From the NCBI GenBank assembly GCA_938004075.1, contig CALKWP010000040.1:1-17351 (forward strand): a stretch of DNA of 17,351 nt. The letters are read 5' to 3'. The notes below the pieces were generated by a model, which was not told where the DNA came from, ran no database searches, and saw only the letters and a list, made by a program, of their open reading frames with translations. This DNA comes from an uncultured Methanomassiliicoccales archaeon. Lineage in GTDB: Archaea > Thermoplasmatota > Thermoplasmata > SG8-5. Both the position numbers and the translations under genes were made by a program. Shown here in pieces: positions 16,542 through 17,351 of the stretch (positions are counted from its first letter, which is position 1; each line of letters starts with the position of its first letter).

Positions 16542-17305
16542 TTAATTCCCTCCCTTGAGAGCCAGCGATACAATCCTGGTCATGTGGGTTTCGGGCCCGT
16601 AGACTTCAATCGGAACGCCGAGCTGCTTGCCCAGTTCCCTCATGTTCTTCAGGCCTTCCTTGTAATTCGGGCCGCCTCTGCGAACATATATTTTTATCTT
16701 GTTTTCCTGCAGTTTATCTTTGTATTCCTTGAGAGCCCTGATTATGCCCTTGAAGGTCTTGGCCACATCGGTGAAGTTGGCTATCCCGCCGCCGATGAGA
16801 AGGTATTTTCCCTTCGGGTTCTTCTTCCTGGTCATGAGGTCGAGTATCGTCTTCGCGTACAGGTATGTGAACTCCTCGTTGGGGTCGCCGGAGTATTCCC
16901 CGTAGTTGGCCATCTCGCTCATGAAACCCAGGTCGGTGATCGTGTCCGCGAATATGACGGATGCGCCGCCTCCCGCGACCATTGTCCAGACCCTTCCCTC
17001 GGGGTTCAGGACGGTGAGTTTAAGCGAGGCGCCGGTCTTTGCGTCCAGGCTCTCGATGTACGCTTCTTCCTTGGTGGGGTTGCGGCCGAAAGGAACAGGG
17101 AACTCGATCTTGCCCCACTTCTTTCCGCTCTCGAAGTCAGCGGTGCTGTCCAACTTTGCAGCCAGGTCCAGCGGGATGACTGCGTCCTTGGTGACTACAA
17201 TCGGGTTTATCTCAAGGTATGCGAAGTTGAGGTCCGCGTAGAACTTGAAAAGCGCTTCGATGAATCCGGCAACCAGGTCCTGCCTGTCCTTGGGAACCTT
17301 GCCCA
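16542..17305 (-). CDS. aclB: ATP-citrate lyase, small subunit, partial (N-terminus lost at the contig end)
   Basis: This subunit carries the ATP-grasp and citrate/CoA-binding half of ATP-citrate lyase. About 254 residues remain of the roughly 400 usual, so the first third, including most of the ATP-grasp fold, is missing. Seen: AYLEINPIVVTKD, the metal-binding end of the ATP-grasp domain; FGRNPTKEEAYIESLDAKTGASLKL; NPEGRVWTMVAGGGASVIFADT; NYGEYSGDP; GGGIANFTDVAKTFKGIIRA; VRRGGPNYKEGL and ETHMTRIV. All are highly characteristic of AclB/ACLY. Translation from a TTG at 17306 is an artefact, because adapter sequence starts there and homology simply runs off the native end. It is first of the three visible operon genes; its promoter is outside the window. 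The TAA stop is one base from aclA. Confidence 0.95.
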
Positions 17306-17351
17306 AGATCGGAAGAGCGTCGTGTAGGGAAAGAGTGTAGATCTCGGTGGT
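17306..17351. other. Illumina TruSeq adapter at the contig end (not genomic)
   Basis: The last 46 bases start with AGATCGGAAGAGC and continue GTCGTGTAGGGAAAGAGTG to the end, which is the reverse complement of the TruSeq universal adapter as I know it. The change occurs inside aclB, where homology stops. These bases should be trimmed and not annotated. Confidence 0.97.

Noticed and set aside
16443..17327. A 294-codon open frame on the plus strand
   Set aside because: It is antisense to aclA and aclB and its last codons are read from adapter sequence.

Overview
The window is almost certainly archaeal chromosomal DNA, about half G+C. The best evidence is a complete TFS/TFIIS-like elongation factor with two zinc ribbons, archaeal TATA boxes 25-35 bases before many starts, several apparently leaderless or short-leader genes, a C-terminal PEF-CTERM-like sorting signal and an archaeal-type A24 prepilin peptidase. 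A Thermoplasmatota lineage fits the TNG-repeat membrane protein and the gene mix, but that placement is inference. The last 46 bases (17306-17351) are not genomic: they read as an Illumina TruSeq adapter, so the native sequence ends near 17305.

Left third (1-6200, all minus strand, transcribed right to left): a polytopic membrane protein with a C-terminal roadblock-like domain and an in-frame TAG at codon 31; a large surface protein with a TNG-repeat cytoplasmic head, three CBM9/DOMON-like modules and a PEF-CTERM-like tail; an acidic two-helix membrane protein whose start overlaps the end of the surface gene; and an AAA_16-type ATPase, cut by the left edge, that carries the same roadblock-like domain inserted between Walker A and Walker B. 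The shared domain in a membrane protein and an ATPase of one gene row is the best candidate for an undescribed signalling or surface system here.

Middle (6316-11047): pyrD and pyrK on the plus strand with an ATGA overlap form a class 1B dihydroorotate dehydrogenase for pyrimidine synthesis. A convergent A24 prepilin/preflagellin peptidase follows. Then come, on the plus strand, an MscS channel with an extra extracellular beta domain and the tfs gene.

Right third (11048-17305, minus strand): a three-gene operon aclB-aclA-icd encodes a two-subunit ATP-citrate lyase (aclB truncated by the contig end) and a bacterial-type monomeric NADP isocitrate dehydrogenase. Together with an aconitase encoded elsewhere they could convert 2-oxoglutarate plus CO2 through citrate to acetyl-CoA and oxaloacetate, as in the reductive TCA cycle. 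After a 310-base stretch with several hairpins and a promoter comes a radical SAM enzyme with an extra C-terminal cysteine cluster. No tRNA, rRNA, CRISPR array, transposase or insertion sequence was recognised.
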